64,000 nt of DNA, from NCBI GenBank assembly GCA_009602725.1, contig WELB01000034.1:300911-364910 (forward strand), written 5' to 3'. How positions within the stretch are numbered: the stretch's first letter is position 1; every line of letters starts with the position of its first letter. Shown in pieces: positions 1-11,328 of this stretch. The notes beneath the pieces were generated by a model. That model saw nothing but the letters and a program-made list of their open reading frames with translations. It was not told the origin of the DNA and ran no database searches. The translations under genes and the position numbers were made by a program. This DNA comes from Spirogloea muscicola (taxonomy: Eukaryota > Streptophyta > Zygnematophyceae > Spirogloeales > Spirogloeaceae).

Positions 1-3000
1 TCGAAACAGGGCCGCATGGCTCTGGCTTCACCTGACGTGCACCGACGGCCTTGGCGGCCTTGCAGACGTCGCCCTGGTACGTGCGCTTCGGCAAGTTCCA
101 GGGCGTGCTCAAGCGGCGCGAGAAGGTCGTGCAGATTGCGGTGGACGGCGTAGAAGCCACTTTGACTATGTTCCTCGACCACAAGGGCGAGGCCTACTTC
201 CTGCAGGACGCGGACGAGGGAGGTGTGTGCTTCGCAGCTGGACCTTCCTCATGAACAACCCTTCACTGCCAGTCCTTGTGCGGGTTCAGCGTCTGAGGAA
301 CCCTACATAGCTCCAGTCAAGAGTTGAGTTGCAAGAGGAGAGGAAAGGCACGTATGACCCGCTGTTTGACCCGCTTTCAGCAGAGGATGCAGGAGCCTCC
401 CTGGATCCTCTGCTACTTGAGGCTGGAGAGATGTCCACTACTACATCAGCAGCACCTTCTCGGCAGAACTCAACAGATGATGTCCAGACTTCTCGGCAGA
501 ACTCTGTAGATGATGTCCAGAGTGGCAAGGACGAGAATTCTGTGAAGCTGCCGTATGCCCTCCGCCCTCCAGAAGGCGAGTCTTCAGACGCAGATATTGC
601 CCCAGACACTCCAACGGAAGCCGAGGCCTGCACTTCCGAACAAGTTGTCGCTGCTGAAGACGAGCCTGCATTGGAAGCACGGGACAGGTCCAGCTCTCTG
701 GATTCTGTGAATATGTCAGAGTTCCTTACAGAGGAGGATATGAAACTTAAGCAGGAAATTGAAAAGGAGCTTGCGTGGCATCAGGTTGTGGAGAAGGCTT
801 CAGTTGCTTTAAGGTCAGCCATAAGTTACATTGCAACGGAGCAATGCTGATGCTACTGTTGCCCATCATTGGCAGCAGGAGAAGTGTACTGCCACGTCGC
901 TTACTCTTCGTCCAGTCACTTGTATATGCAGGGAGGCTCCCATGTCTGCCAAGCTCTTCCTGGAGGCAAGCCAGCAGAAGGAAGGCAAAGAGACAGCAAA
1001 GGTGGTCCTGACAGGCACAAGCAGCATACAAGTTCCTCTTGTGACATCTGCATCGAAGACCTGTACTGATGCTGTACTGTTGCAATGTTCAATGCAGCAC
1101 TTGCAAGATCGAAAATCTTGGGGATGGTGGGGCTGGAGGTCACGTCCTGCTGTATCCGCACCTCTTGACAAGCAGGCCTCGGCTGACTCGTCAGCCTCGG
1201 ACCGATCGGAGCAAGCACTTACAGCACTAACCCCAGTAGACCCAAAAGGTGGTGCTCAAGGCAAGAGGAAGGGGAAAGCAACAGACACTCCAGAGCAGGC
1301 CAAGGAGAGGGCACTCATGGTAGCTGAGCTCCTCGACAGCAAGTGGATTGCCAGTGAGAAGGGCAGGAGGAAAAAGAGGGACTATGAGAGAAGGAGAAGT
1401 GCACCACCTACGCTAGCCGCCTCGGTTGCTGCTGCTGATGAGTCTGGCGCTTGGCAGAGTGTAGGTGCTGCTGTTGAGAGGGATGTGGAGGACGTGGCAT
1501 CAAAGTCACAAGCACATTCAGGGGCCAAAGGCAGAACAGGGGAGGATGAGACATTTGTCCTTATGACTGTAGATGGCCGGGTTGTGGTTGCCAATGTCGC
1601 GAACGACGAAAGGCTTGGAGCATCAACCAGTCCAGAGGTAGCCGCTCTGCGATTTGGAGGGCTTCCAGTTGACCTGGGGGACGACACAGCTGAGACAGAG
1701 AGCAGCAACAAGGAGTCACAGAATCATGGCGAGCGCGGGGACAGATCACCGGCCGTGGAGGAAGAAGAAACCGAGGTGATGGGGACAAGCTCAGGGAGAG
1801 GGGATGTGAGTGGGAAACATAGCCTACATGTCACGTTTGTTCAGAGGCGAGTAAGTGATGAAGCAAGCACAGACGGCTCTGAGCAGCGGGTGAGTCTGCC
1901 AGTGGACGATGCCACTGGAAAGTACTCCGGCGAGGCTGAGGGCGACAGGAAGATGCTGGAGGTCACCCTGCCATTGGAGACCACCTCAAGAGGGGAGTCT
2001 CCTATAACATCGCCTGACACGCCCAGCAGCTGGCAGCAGGTTGCACAGGAGACTGCTCGAGCTCTGGCACTAAACAGGACATCGTCCAGGTACTTCTCTT
2101 TCGGCAACCTCAGCGACCTCGGCCAGGGAACAGAGACAGAGGCTGAGGGCTGGCACGCGCGGGACCTGCGCTTATGTGAGACCAGCCTCAGCGATGACGA
2201 ATGTGAGGGTTTCAGGAGCTGCAGGGTCAGCTTGCTTGAGATGGGCCAGTCTATGATACGGGATGCCGAGGTCAGTTCTGCAGCAGCGCAGCAGGCCAGC
2301 GCAGCAGCACCACAGTTGCCCAGCTCTGCAGGTGATGCAGAAGAAAGGCTGCTGAATGGTGGACCTGATTGCACGAACTCATTGCAGGCAGAGGGGGAGG
2401 CAGCAGAAGGTAGGGAGGGGGCTCACAAGGAAGAGACTGAGGCAGCAGAAGGGAGTCAGACAGAACAACGAGCAGCTTCTGGCACTCACAGTGATTCTGG
2501 TTTGCCTGGCTCGCCAGAACAGGAGAGTGTTAGAACGGTAACAACCTTGACTTCTTATGGTGACCCTGGACACGATGATGCTGGCCCAGCAGGTGAGGAG
2601 GTCGTCAGCCAGGAACAATCTGAGGGTGCAGAAGTTGATGGTGTAGCGCTTGTGAGCAACTCAAAAATTCCTGCACATGAAGATGACAACACGGGTAGCA
2701 TCCAGCAACAGGGAGATCAAAACGCACTTAGTATAGGGATTTGTGATGAGGATGAGAAAGCCAGTTCTGCCCTTGAAATGCCAGGAGACATAGTGGTGAA
2801 GCAGCAGTATGGCTTGCACTCAGACTTGGAGTCGTGTGTTGAGAAGGAAGATGACAACTCTGGTGAAGCTGCTGACAGTGAGATGCAGGACAAAGAGGAG
2901 CAGGCACAGGCCAGCTTGGAGCCCAGTGGGCAGCAGGCTGATGAAGCAGAGGACCATGCAGTCGGCCCTTGTGAGTCGCCCTCAAGCAAGATAGATGCAG

Positions 3001-6000
3001 CAGATATGGCAGGGCCAAGATCACCAGAAGAGAAATACTCGACACTTGATGGTGATAGGAAAGCCACACCTCAACCTGCAGGTAGCCCCAATACCAAGAG
3101 CATGCAGCAGCGTCTGCTCTCCAGCCCTCGCAGTGCTGTTAAGGCAGCCAGCCTGCGGTCAAGTCCTACTGGAGTTTCATCTCCTTACACGGGGAGTCCC
3201 AGTACTGCAGCAGCAATTGCAGGAGCTGCTGCAGCTCTTGCAGCTTCTGCTGCCGCCGCTGCATCACTTGACAAGGATCTGAGCTCTTTGCCCATGACCT
3301 CCGAAGGTCTGGCTAAGGCAGGATGCTCACTGGCAACATTGTCCAATGACTTGCCAGCTCAGATTCTTGCAGAGAATAGAAGATTGCAGACTGCCGACCC
3401 TCAGGCTCCACAGCGAATCTATAGCACAGGAGATGCAGAAAGTGATACAGACAAGCTTGATGGCCCGCAGGACGAGCACATGGGCGACTCCCCTGGCCCA
3501 GTGTCGCATAGTGACATGCTGGAGGGGCAGGAACAAGAAAGTGACTTGACGCATGCTGGTGCAGGAGCTGAGATCAATCAATTATCAAGCACTGGGATGG
3601 AGCTCTCTCTCTGCAGAGACCTACTTGTGGAAGGTATGGGATCGAAAGCAGCAGCAGCAGCATTTTCCTCCAAGGTGGTCACACTCGAGCACTTCGTCAG
3701 CTCCTACAGAGAGGTGACCTCCAGCAATTTGCTGGTTGTAAGAGTTGGGGGCAAGTATTATCCATGGCATATAGTGCAGCCCCTCCTGTTGGGAATGCTT
3801 GCTTTCGGCAGGTTCATCCCTGTAACAGATGGTGCCTCAGATGGCTCTATAGCAGTGGAGAAACCAGAAGCACCCAGCACATCTGCACTGGCGATTGTGC
3901 CTGCAAGACCGACTGCTGCGGCAAGCAGCCAGTGGAAGCTCTGGCCCTTTGGAGGGACTGGAAGCCCTCCCTCACGGGCAGATCGAATATCCCAAGCTGC
4001 ACTTCTGGCTGCTGTCGGTAAGCATGGAGCATGGAAAATTTTTCTTTGTTGCTGCGTCTGATTCAATGAGCCATTCTTGATTTTACATGATGCCTGGGAA
4101 GTCAGCAGAGGAGAGAATCAAATTCAAGCGTGTTGAGAAGAGACGCAGCATCTTGTAGAGGGTAATCTGGACTTACGTGTTCTTTCGGTGCTCTTTCGCA
4201 GGGACCGCCCACGACAGTCCCCTTGTACAGGATTTATTAGCTGGAAGAAATGGCTTCCACTTCAGAAATAGGAAAGTGCGTTCATACTTGCCGACTTCGG
4301 AGCAGCTGAAATCGCTGAATCTGAAGGAGGGCAAAAGTTGCATTCACTTTAATTTCGTCACCCGCGTCCTCGGCCGCCAGCAGGTCCGTACACTATCATA
4401 AGCTGTTGTGGCAGTTCATGTTTGTACTGCAGGTCATTTTTACAGTGCTGCATGACTGTGCTCCATGATTGTGCTGCATGACAATCTGCACATCCTGTTT
4501 CATGGTGGCACAATTGGTTGCTGTCACAGGTCGAAGCATCATTGTATCTGTGGAAGTGGAAAACAAGGATAGTCATTTCAGACGTGGATGGCACTATAAC
4601 CCGGTACTAATGCTGCTCAACTGCTGATTACTTGCGCAAGTGTAAGCACCTAGAGCTATTGTATTTAAAATCATGTAGGACTTGAAGTTACTCCCAAGAC
4701 ATGGTCGCCTGGCCATGCTGACGATTCTGTCTGTGCAGGTCTGACCTCCTTGGGCAAGTGATGCCCCTAGTTGGAAGGGACTGGTCTCAGCTAGGGGTGG
4801 CTCGCCTCTTCTCAGCTATTAAGGTACTTCACCTCAAGATGACGATCAATAAGTCAAATGCAAATGCAAATAATATTGCACAGACAAAGGCACCACATGT
4901 TCACGTTCTTGGTGCTCTTGCATGGCATATGTGACATCCATGTTGTCACATTCCACTGTTGTCGTATCAGGCAATGTCATGTGATGCTCGTGCTGGTCTG
5001 TCGAGATGCTTAACTCGATTATCTGTGCTTGCAGGAGAATGGCTACGAATTCATGTTCCTGAGTGCACGGGCTATCTCCCAAGCTTATCTTACTCGCACA
5101 TTTCTTTTTAACCTAAAACAAGTGAGTGTCCAGTAACATCCATAATACTGCTCGCTTGAACATTACGGGTCACCAGACAGTCTCCTGCGCACATTTGTGA
5201 GCCACCCAGCCGGGCTGGAAAAGGATGGCAATACATGGCAATGCATTGGTGCTTCTCTAACTTCTGTATCTGACAAGCTCTTGCAGGATGGCATGGGCTT
5301 GCCGGAAGGACCTGTTGTAATATCGCCTGATGGGCTATTTCCGTCTCTTTATCGTGAAGGTACTCCTTGCTCACCTGAAAAACCATCACCTCAGACTTCA
5401 GTGTAAGTAAATATGCATCACTACAAGCTGAAGTCAGCTCATATCCTAGCCCTCTGGAGTCCTGCATCTGCAGGGAGCCACGTCGCATCTGCGCGAAGAA
5501 TTCTGCAAGAAGGTGTGTCACTTAGGCAGCTATACAGATCAGCTCATAAATCAGATTCTTGTGCTGGCAGTCATACGAAGGGCGCCTCACGAATTCAAGA
5601 TCAATTGCCTGCAGGTGAGCAGAGGTTTAGCAGCATGTTATTAATTACCGGCTGTCCTCCTTGGTGCTTCTTGTGAACTTGCTGTGATGGTGGCAGGTTA
5701 TGGGCAGCTGAATACTTGCAATATCAAGTCCATGCTCAAGCCCGTTGTCACGTGCACTTGTGCAGGCAATTCGGGCTTTATTCCCAAAGGATGTCAACCC
5801 TTTCTATGCTGGTTTTGGAAACCGCGACACCGATGAAATAAGCTATGAGGCTGTGGGAATTCCCAAGGGAAAAATATATACGATCAATCCCAAGGTATGT
5901 GACTGCAGCTTTTGCTTTGAAGTGCTGGCTTTTGCCCAGTACATATACCTATTGCAGAGCTTGAAGCTCTTTTAAGCCGAAGACGTGCATTGGCAGCAAG

Positions 6001-6443
6001 CTTTCATGGTCTATGCAGTTTGTATGGGCTTTCATGGTGGCACTTGGACTTCTGCCTTCAGGGAGAGATTGTGGTCAACAAGCGAGTAGACGTGAGGTCG
6101 TACACAACATTGCATGACCTTGTTGATGATATGTTCCCTCCCGTCAATTCTGCTGAGGCTGTAAGTGAACTCACCACTGACAAAAGTGGCAATGCAATTG
6201 TTGCAAATTACATGGTTGTGACCTTGCTTTCCCTTCAACAGCTGTTTCACTGAGGTGAAGGAAACTTTTCAGTGTAGGAACATGCATGAAGGTTGCAGTG
6301 CCAGTCTTTCTTCTGTAGTTGATGAGCAAGTGGCATCACTGGACCCTGTACCGTCATACCTGCAGGAGGACTACAACTCGTGGAATTACTGGAAGATACC
6401 TTTACCACAAATCGATGACAAACTTGCCACGGCGCCCAAGTAA
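1..6443 (+). CDS. PAH1: Lipin-type phosphatidate phosphatase (PAH), 5' end outside the window
   Basis: Mg-dependent phosphatidate phosphatase: converts phosphatidate to diacylglycerol for membrane and storage lipid synthesis; lipins act in the cytosol, at the ER and in the nucleus. The first visible exon (66-222) gives the N-lip core ([24 protein letters not shown]). Further exons: 336-813, 932-4017, 4202-4383, 4530-4603, 4739-4823, 5035-5121, 5287-5359, 5571-5614, 5766-5894, 6062-6160 and 6366-6443. They keep one frame for about 1,523 residues. The C-terminal LNS2 catalytic domain has the DxDGT motif ([10 protein letters not shown], ~4584), then [41 protein letters not shown] and the plant-type end SWNYWK. 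The 3.1-kb exon is acidic, Ser/Glu-rich and probably disordered, making the protein much longer than most plant PAHs as I recall them. The 813/932 junction was chosen by phase and a tgtatatgcag acceptor and is the least certain. The first N-lip exon lies upstream of the window. Confidence 0.93.
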
Positions 6444-7753
6444 GCATACTAAGAGCCTGGCGCTATGGCAATCAGCCCTACATTTCTGTCAGTGAAAGCT
6501 TCAATACTTCTGTGCAGGCGGTCTATTGTAAAAGATAAGTCCTGTCACTCCTGTTAAGAAGAAGACAGGAAATGCTTCATAGCATACGGTTGTCACAGGA
6601 CCTCCTTATCAGAATCAGTGAAATAACTAGAATGCACTAGCCTTCTATACCAACTCTCATCTGGTGCTTTGTGTTCTCACAGGCTAAGAAAGTCCAATTC
6701 TGGAAGATGAGCAGAAATTGCCATCCTTTCATATGTGGGCTGTGTATATTAGGGAGGCATTAGGCAGCGTTACAAGACGTCCTTAGATTCTCGTTTTATG
6801 GCTGGGTTCTGTTGAGGTAGAGAAGCTTGTGTTGAGAAGCGTGCCATTTATTCAAGCCCCGATTTGCGGCTTGTTGCTTCGTCAGTTGCGTGGTGTCTAA
6901 GTTGAACATTTCAACTCAGACTTAGAAGAGGCTATTGAGAAGAACTTGGTGGCCAAAGCCACCAGACACTTTTGCCAAGTAGGCCAGCTGATACTATGTG
7001 GTTATTCAGGTGCCACAAGAATCTCTTCAACCGTCAGAATTTGGCACTTAATGTACAGTAGCTTCCTGAGAGCCGAGAGAAACTGCGTACGAGGCTAGCA
7101 GTGAGAAACAGGCAATCTACGAAGACTCTCCTTAGACAGCGCAAGCATGGACACTTGCCTATGAATGTGATCTTGCTAGACCACAATCATTGTAGAGTGA
7201 TCTTAAGAAATTTGATGATTGCATACCAAAGTGGGGTGATGGGTGGCATCTCAACAAGAAAGTTGGCACCTCAAGATGTCAATAATGGCTGCACGAGGCA
7301 GGCAGCATTTTGTTACATATGGGTCTTCACGCAGGACCTCTACAGATACGTGCTTTCTTGGGCTACTGAAACATGGGAGTGAGAAAGGTCCAGCCGCCTA
7401 TTAGGTCAACTGACATTTGTGTTGTTTCTTAGTGAAGGGACGCAGAGCTTTCAGTGGTCTGTCTCCTTGGCATCTAGCATGTGACCATAGACCACTTCAC
7501 GAAGAAAGAGAGCTCTGTGCCTGATGTGTGCCCAGCGAAGTGCTCAACGGCCAGCAGTCGTGCAGCTCACAGTTGCAGATATCTCATGCATGCCAGTAAG
7601 CTAGTTCGTGAGTGCTCGGTAGTCTTGCTTCTTCCTGCAGAATGCAGCCCCTGCCTCACAGCCCTGCCTGATTGCGGAAAACACATTCACGATGGTAGCA
7701 GACTGGTCATTGTCCTACCAGTATCCTTGCAAAATTCAGTCCAAATGGTTTCT
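6444..7753. other. Convergent intergenic stretch between PAH and aldolase
   Basis: About 1.3 kb holding the 3' flanks of two convergent genes. The open frames here (for example 7101-7382 and 7481-7840) have no recognisable motif and no flanking exons. I see no repeat copies, RNA genes or other coding signal. Confidence 0.6.
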
Positions 7754-9051
7754 CTAGTACTTGTAGCCAGTCACATGGAGACTCTCGGCGGCACCAGCAC
7801 CGCCTGCACCGCCGCCATACTTGCCCAGCGTGGCTTCTGAGTTTGCCTTGGCGCGCTCCAGGAAAGCCTGCTGTGCAGCCTGTACATTCTCGGGCTTCCC
7901 GCCCCACGTCGAGAGGGTGGTCTTCTGTAGCGCACGGCCGTATGAGAAGGAGAGCGTCCACGGCCTGATCGTCTGGAGCTGGTTCATGGCGTTGAGGTTC
8001 TTGGTTGCCTCCTCCTCGCTCTGGCCGCCGGAGAGGAACATGACGCCGGGCACGGCACAGGGGACGGTGCGCTGGAGCGTGCGCACGGTCAGCTTGGCGA
8101 TGGTCTCGGCGTCCACCTTGGCGGCCTCGGATCCGGGCGTCACCATGTTGGGCTTGAGCAGCGTGCCCTCCAGCAGGACCTTGTGCTCGTTGAGGGCCTT
8201 GTAGCACGCCGCCAGGACGCGCTCCGACACCTCCGAGCACTTCTCGATCGAGTGGCTGCCATCGACCAGGATCTCGGGCTCCACGATGGGCACGAGGCCG
8301 TTCTCCTGGCAGATGATGGCATAGCGGGCCAAGCCCTGCGCGTTGACCTGGATCGACAGCTCCGACGGCTCGAAGTCGCTGATCTTGAGCACCGCGCGCC
8401 ACTTGGCGAACCGCGCGCCCGCCTGGTAGTACTTGGCGCACCGGCCGGCCAGCCCGTCGTGGCCCTGAGTCGTTGTCTCGCCGTTGGTGCCCGCCAGGTC
8501 CACGACGCCCAGGTCCACCTTGATGCCCGGGAGGACGCCGCCCTCGAGCAGGACGTCGACGAACGGCTTGCCCGCCGTGGTCTTCTGATATAGCGTCTCC
8601 TCAAACAGGATCACGCCGCTGAGGAACGGCAGCACACCGGGCGTGCAGAAGAGGAGCTCGCGCAGTGCCTGCCGGTTGGCCTCCACGTTCTCCACGCCTA
8701 TGCTGGCCAGGCGCTTCCCGATGGTCCCCGTGCTCTCGTCCGCCGCGAGGATGCCCTTCCCGGGCGTCGCGATGTACTTGGCATTCTTGACGAGCTCCTC
8801 TGCCGGCGTGCAGCATCGGAGGAGGCGATTTAGTGGCCGCATCCGCTTCGGAGGACCTATTCAGCTTCGCTCGACGTCGAGGGCCGTCGTGTGAAGGCAC
8901 TCCAATGGCAGTCGTGTCTCCGAGACGACCAGCATTTGCGGTGCAATGGGGCGGCAGCGGAGGCGGTCAATCGCACCGCAGGTGGTGCTGCGAGACCGCC
9001 GCGGCCAGGGCTGCGCTGCTTACCAGCATATTTCCCGACGTAGCAAGACAT
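7754..9051 (-). CDS. FBA: Class I fructose-1,6-bisphosphate aldolase, cytosolic type
   Basis: Reversible aldol cleavage of fructose-1,6-bisphosphate to dihydroxyacetone phosphate and glyceraldehyde-3-phosphate, in glycolysis and gluconeogenesis. Two exons on the minus strand: 9051-9024 encodes MSCYVGKYA plus one base, and 8799-7754 the rest. The splice (GCT G / AG GAG CTC) gives a 357-residue protein, the usual class I length. Visible family motifs: [17 protein letters not shown] near the N terminus, [26 protein letters not shown] and the Schiff-base lysine segment [15 protein letters not shown]. Also present are [11 protein letters not shown] and the C-terminal Tyr in HVTGYKY, which in this family takes part in substrate turnover. 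There is no transit peptide, so I infer a cytosolic isoform. The in-frame ATG at 8842 in the long exon precedes the acceptor and is an artefact of reading intron. A GGC tract lies just upstream of the start. Introns are few compared with its neighbours. Confidence 0.97.
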
Positions 9052-10450
9052 GGTTGCGGGCCGGGCGGCGGCGGCGGCGGCGGCGGCGGCGGCCGCGGCG
9101 GATGCTCCGGCGACTGTGGCGCGAGACGGGGCGGTTGATTTCAGCTGGACCTGAGTCAGCTCTGAGCTTTTCGTAGCTGCTTCATTCCGTATGCGCTAAA
9201 GCTTGCACATGGCCCCTCCGACCTTTGTTCATTCTCTTTTTGGGGCTGGCTTCTCCCAGCCACCGCCCTCTCTCATGGAAGCGTCTTTCGTCTTCTCGAC
9301 CCCTTCGGACCTTGTCAAATCTTCTTCATTCTTTCACCTGGGTTGGCAATCACAGCCATCGCACTCTTCTGGACGAGTCTCTCTCCCCTTCCTGAACATT
9401 GTATCGGCCACCCTTTCAATCACGCGCACTGCGCATGTTCTCTCTTTCGGGCTGGCTTTTCACAGCCCTCGCCCCTTTGGAGGAGTGAGCTCACTTCTTT
9501 TGAGCTGCATGGAGCACCGCACCGCGGTTACAGCGGCGAGGCAGAAGGGGAGCCGGTGGCGGGGGCGCTCGTCCCGTCGCAGTGGGGCTCGTCTCGGGCC
9601 ATTGGTGTGGGCGCCGCTTAGCGGCGCCAACAGCTGCGCCCAACGACGCCCCGACGCGGACCGCCGACGATGGGAACGACGGATGCCAATGACGAACCCC
9701 GGCTGACGGCCGCTCCGGCGGGCCCCACGACGGTGAGCGTGGAGCCGCCACCGTGGCGCCGCCGGAGGAGCCGGATAGGGGTCTCGCCATCCGACGGCAG
9801 GAGGCCCCTCCCGGGGAGCGCTGCCCCATCGGGCGGCCACCGGACCCGCGCCGCCACTCTCGTTTGGAAGTGCACTATTTCTTCTCAACGTTCCCCGTTA
9901 CGTCTCGCGTTCTCTCTCTGACGACGGCGCTCTCGCCGGCCACCCGTCTCGCCAGCCACCACCAGCAACGGCAGGCAGGCCGTGGATAACGCCCGGGAAT
10001 GGGCGGCGCCGGGGGGCCGGGGGGTATCTCGTCCTTGTGTTTCCCGTGCGGCAGGCGGGGATGGTGGGCATTTGACGCGGATTTATCGAGAAAGGCGCAC
10101 ACTGTACATCAATAGTAGACTGTGAGACCAAGCCGAGCCAACATACTCCTCATGCATTTCGCATTACCAAGGCACCCCCCGGGAATCGCTTATTGGCCAA
10201 GGAGCTGACTGCCGGGAGCGGCACAGCCGTCAGCGGGGCCCCTCCCACATCTCGTGTCTCTTCATCCCGGGGTTTCAGTTTCGCGCCGTCCCCCACCCGG
10301 CTGAGCCTCGCTAAGCCTGCGCGTGTCGAGCGGCGGCGGCGGCGCCTCCTGCCCGCGCAGCGGCTGCGGCGCTCCTGACCGCGCACGGCAGGTCTTCGGT
10401 ATCTGCCGCGATCCGTCACCGGGGGACGAAGGCCCTTCGTAGGCCGTCTT
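9052..10450. repeat. Intergenic: GGC tract plus hairpin-repeat copies
   Basis: Next to the aldolase start is a (GGC)n tract (about 9064-9102). From about 9200 to 9520 come plus-oriented copies of the dispersed hairpin repeat. Examples are GGGGCTGGCTTCTCCCAGCC near 9241 and GGGCTGGCTTTTCACAGCC near 9449, each near the family's TTG-T(T/C)CATTC-like lead or in the same pyrimidine-rich context. The rest (9520-10450) is GC-rich with overlapping open frames on both strands. I see no domain or splice pattern and do not call a gene. Confidence 0.65.
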
Positions 10451-10827
10451 TGCCCGAGGCAGAGCGAAGATGGCCGTCCGGTAAATTTGCCCTGCATTTT
10501 CCGTGGTCGCACTCGAGCGGCATTGAGCAGGATCGCAGTGCCTTGCTTGAACCTGCACGGCAAAGCTTCGAAACCTCAAAGCCTCTATTGCACACCCCTC
10601 ATGACGCCCTGCATTGCGCGCAACCAGGTTGCTTGCAACTCAGGTGGCTTGCCAGCTGAGGGTGCGCTGCCTCGCTCCTGTGGATGGACGGCTCGCTCTG
10701 CTCAGCCGCCACTACGCCTCCTGTATGTGAGAAGCTTGCACCTCGTCTTCTCACATTGAGATGATCAAGCAGGTGCTGAAATGACATGGGATCCACCGTG
10801 GACATTGAGATATGATGGAAATGACCA

Positions 10828-11328
10828 ATGCTCTACACAGCATCAGAGAACCGGAAGTACCTCAAGTCCCACGAGTACATTGCGCTGGATGGCGAGATCG
10901 GCACTGTAGGGATCTCCGATTTTGCACAGGCTGAGCTTGGTGAAATAGTCTATGTGGAGCTGCCGGAGGTTGGGGCTACGGTTACCGAGGGCGAGACATT
11001 CGGCGTGGTAGAGAGCGTGAAGGCTGCAAGCGATGTCTACTCTCCTGTCTCGGGAAAGGTGGTGGAAATCAATGAGGAGCTTAAGAGTTCGCCCGGAAAG
11101 GTCGGCGCTGCTTCTGTTCAGAAGCTATGGCTGCTGCATTGACCTATCTTCATCTTCAGACTCCGCTGTGTATCTTACATGCTTCGCAAGTGGAACTTGT
11201 GGCAGGTCAACGATGACCCATTTGCAGATGGGTGGATGATGAAGGTGAAGTTGGATGATACATCTGCCACAGACTCCCTGCTCGACGAAAGTGCTTACAA
11301 GGCGCACTGTGCAAAGGCAGAACATTAG
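10828..11328 (+). CDS. GCSH: Glycine cleavage system H protein (lipoyl carrier)
   Basis: H protein shuttles the aminomethyl group between the P, T and L proteins of mitochondrial glycine decarboxylase on a lipoyl-lysine arm. The clear exon runs to 11100 and reads [35 protein letters not shown] and the lipoylation site [12 protein letters not shown]. The last exon (11205-11328) gives [15 protein letters not shown] and ends at tag 11326-11328. The donor is AAAG/gtcggc and the acceptor ggcag/GTC. An in-frame ATG occurs at 10828. However, a mitochondrial presequence is expected, and a good acceptor (ctacacag, ~10841) lies just before the conserved region, so a targeting exon probably lies between about 10460 and 10760. 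I could not fix it. The protein is the substrate of the lipoylation pathway to which the lipoyl synthase at 53396-56166 belongs, although that copy looks plastidial. Confidence 0.92.

Noticed and set aside
8140-8604. Long frames on the other strand or frame over the aldolase exon (for example 8183-8593 plus strand)
   Set aside because: Shadows of a GC-rich coding exon with strong third-position bias; the aldolase frame explains the region.
10150-10700. Overlapping frames upstream of the H protein as a complete mitochondrial presequence exon
   Set aside because: Several frames are Arg-rich and plausible (for example near 10487), but none could be tied to the conserved exon by a unique donor/acceptor pair.
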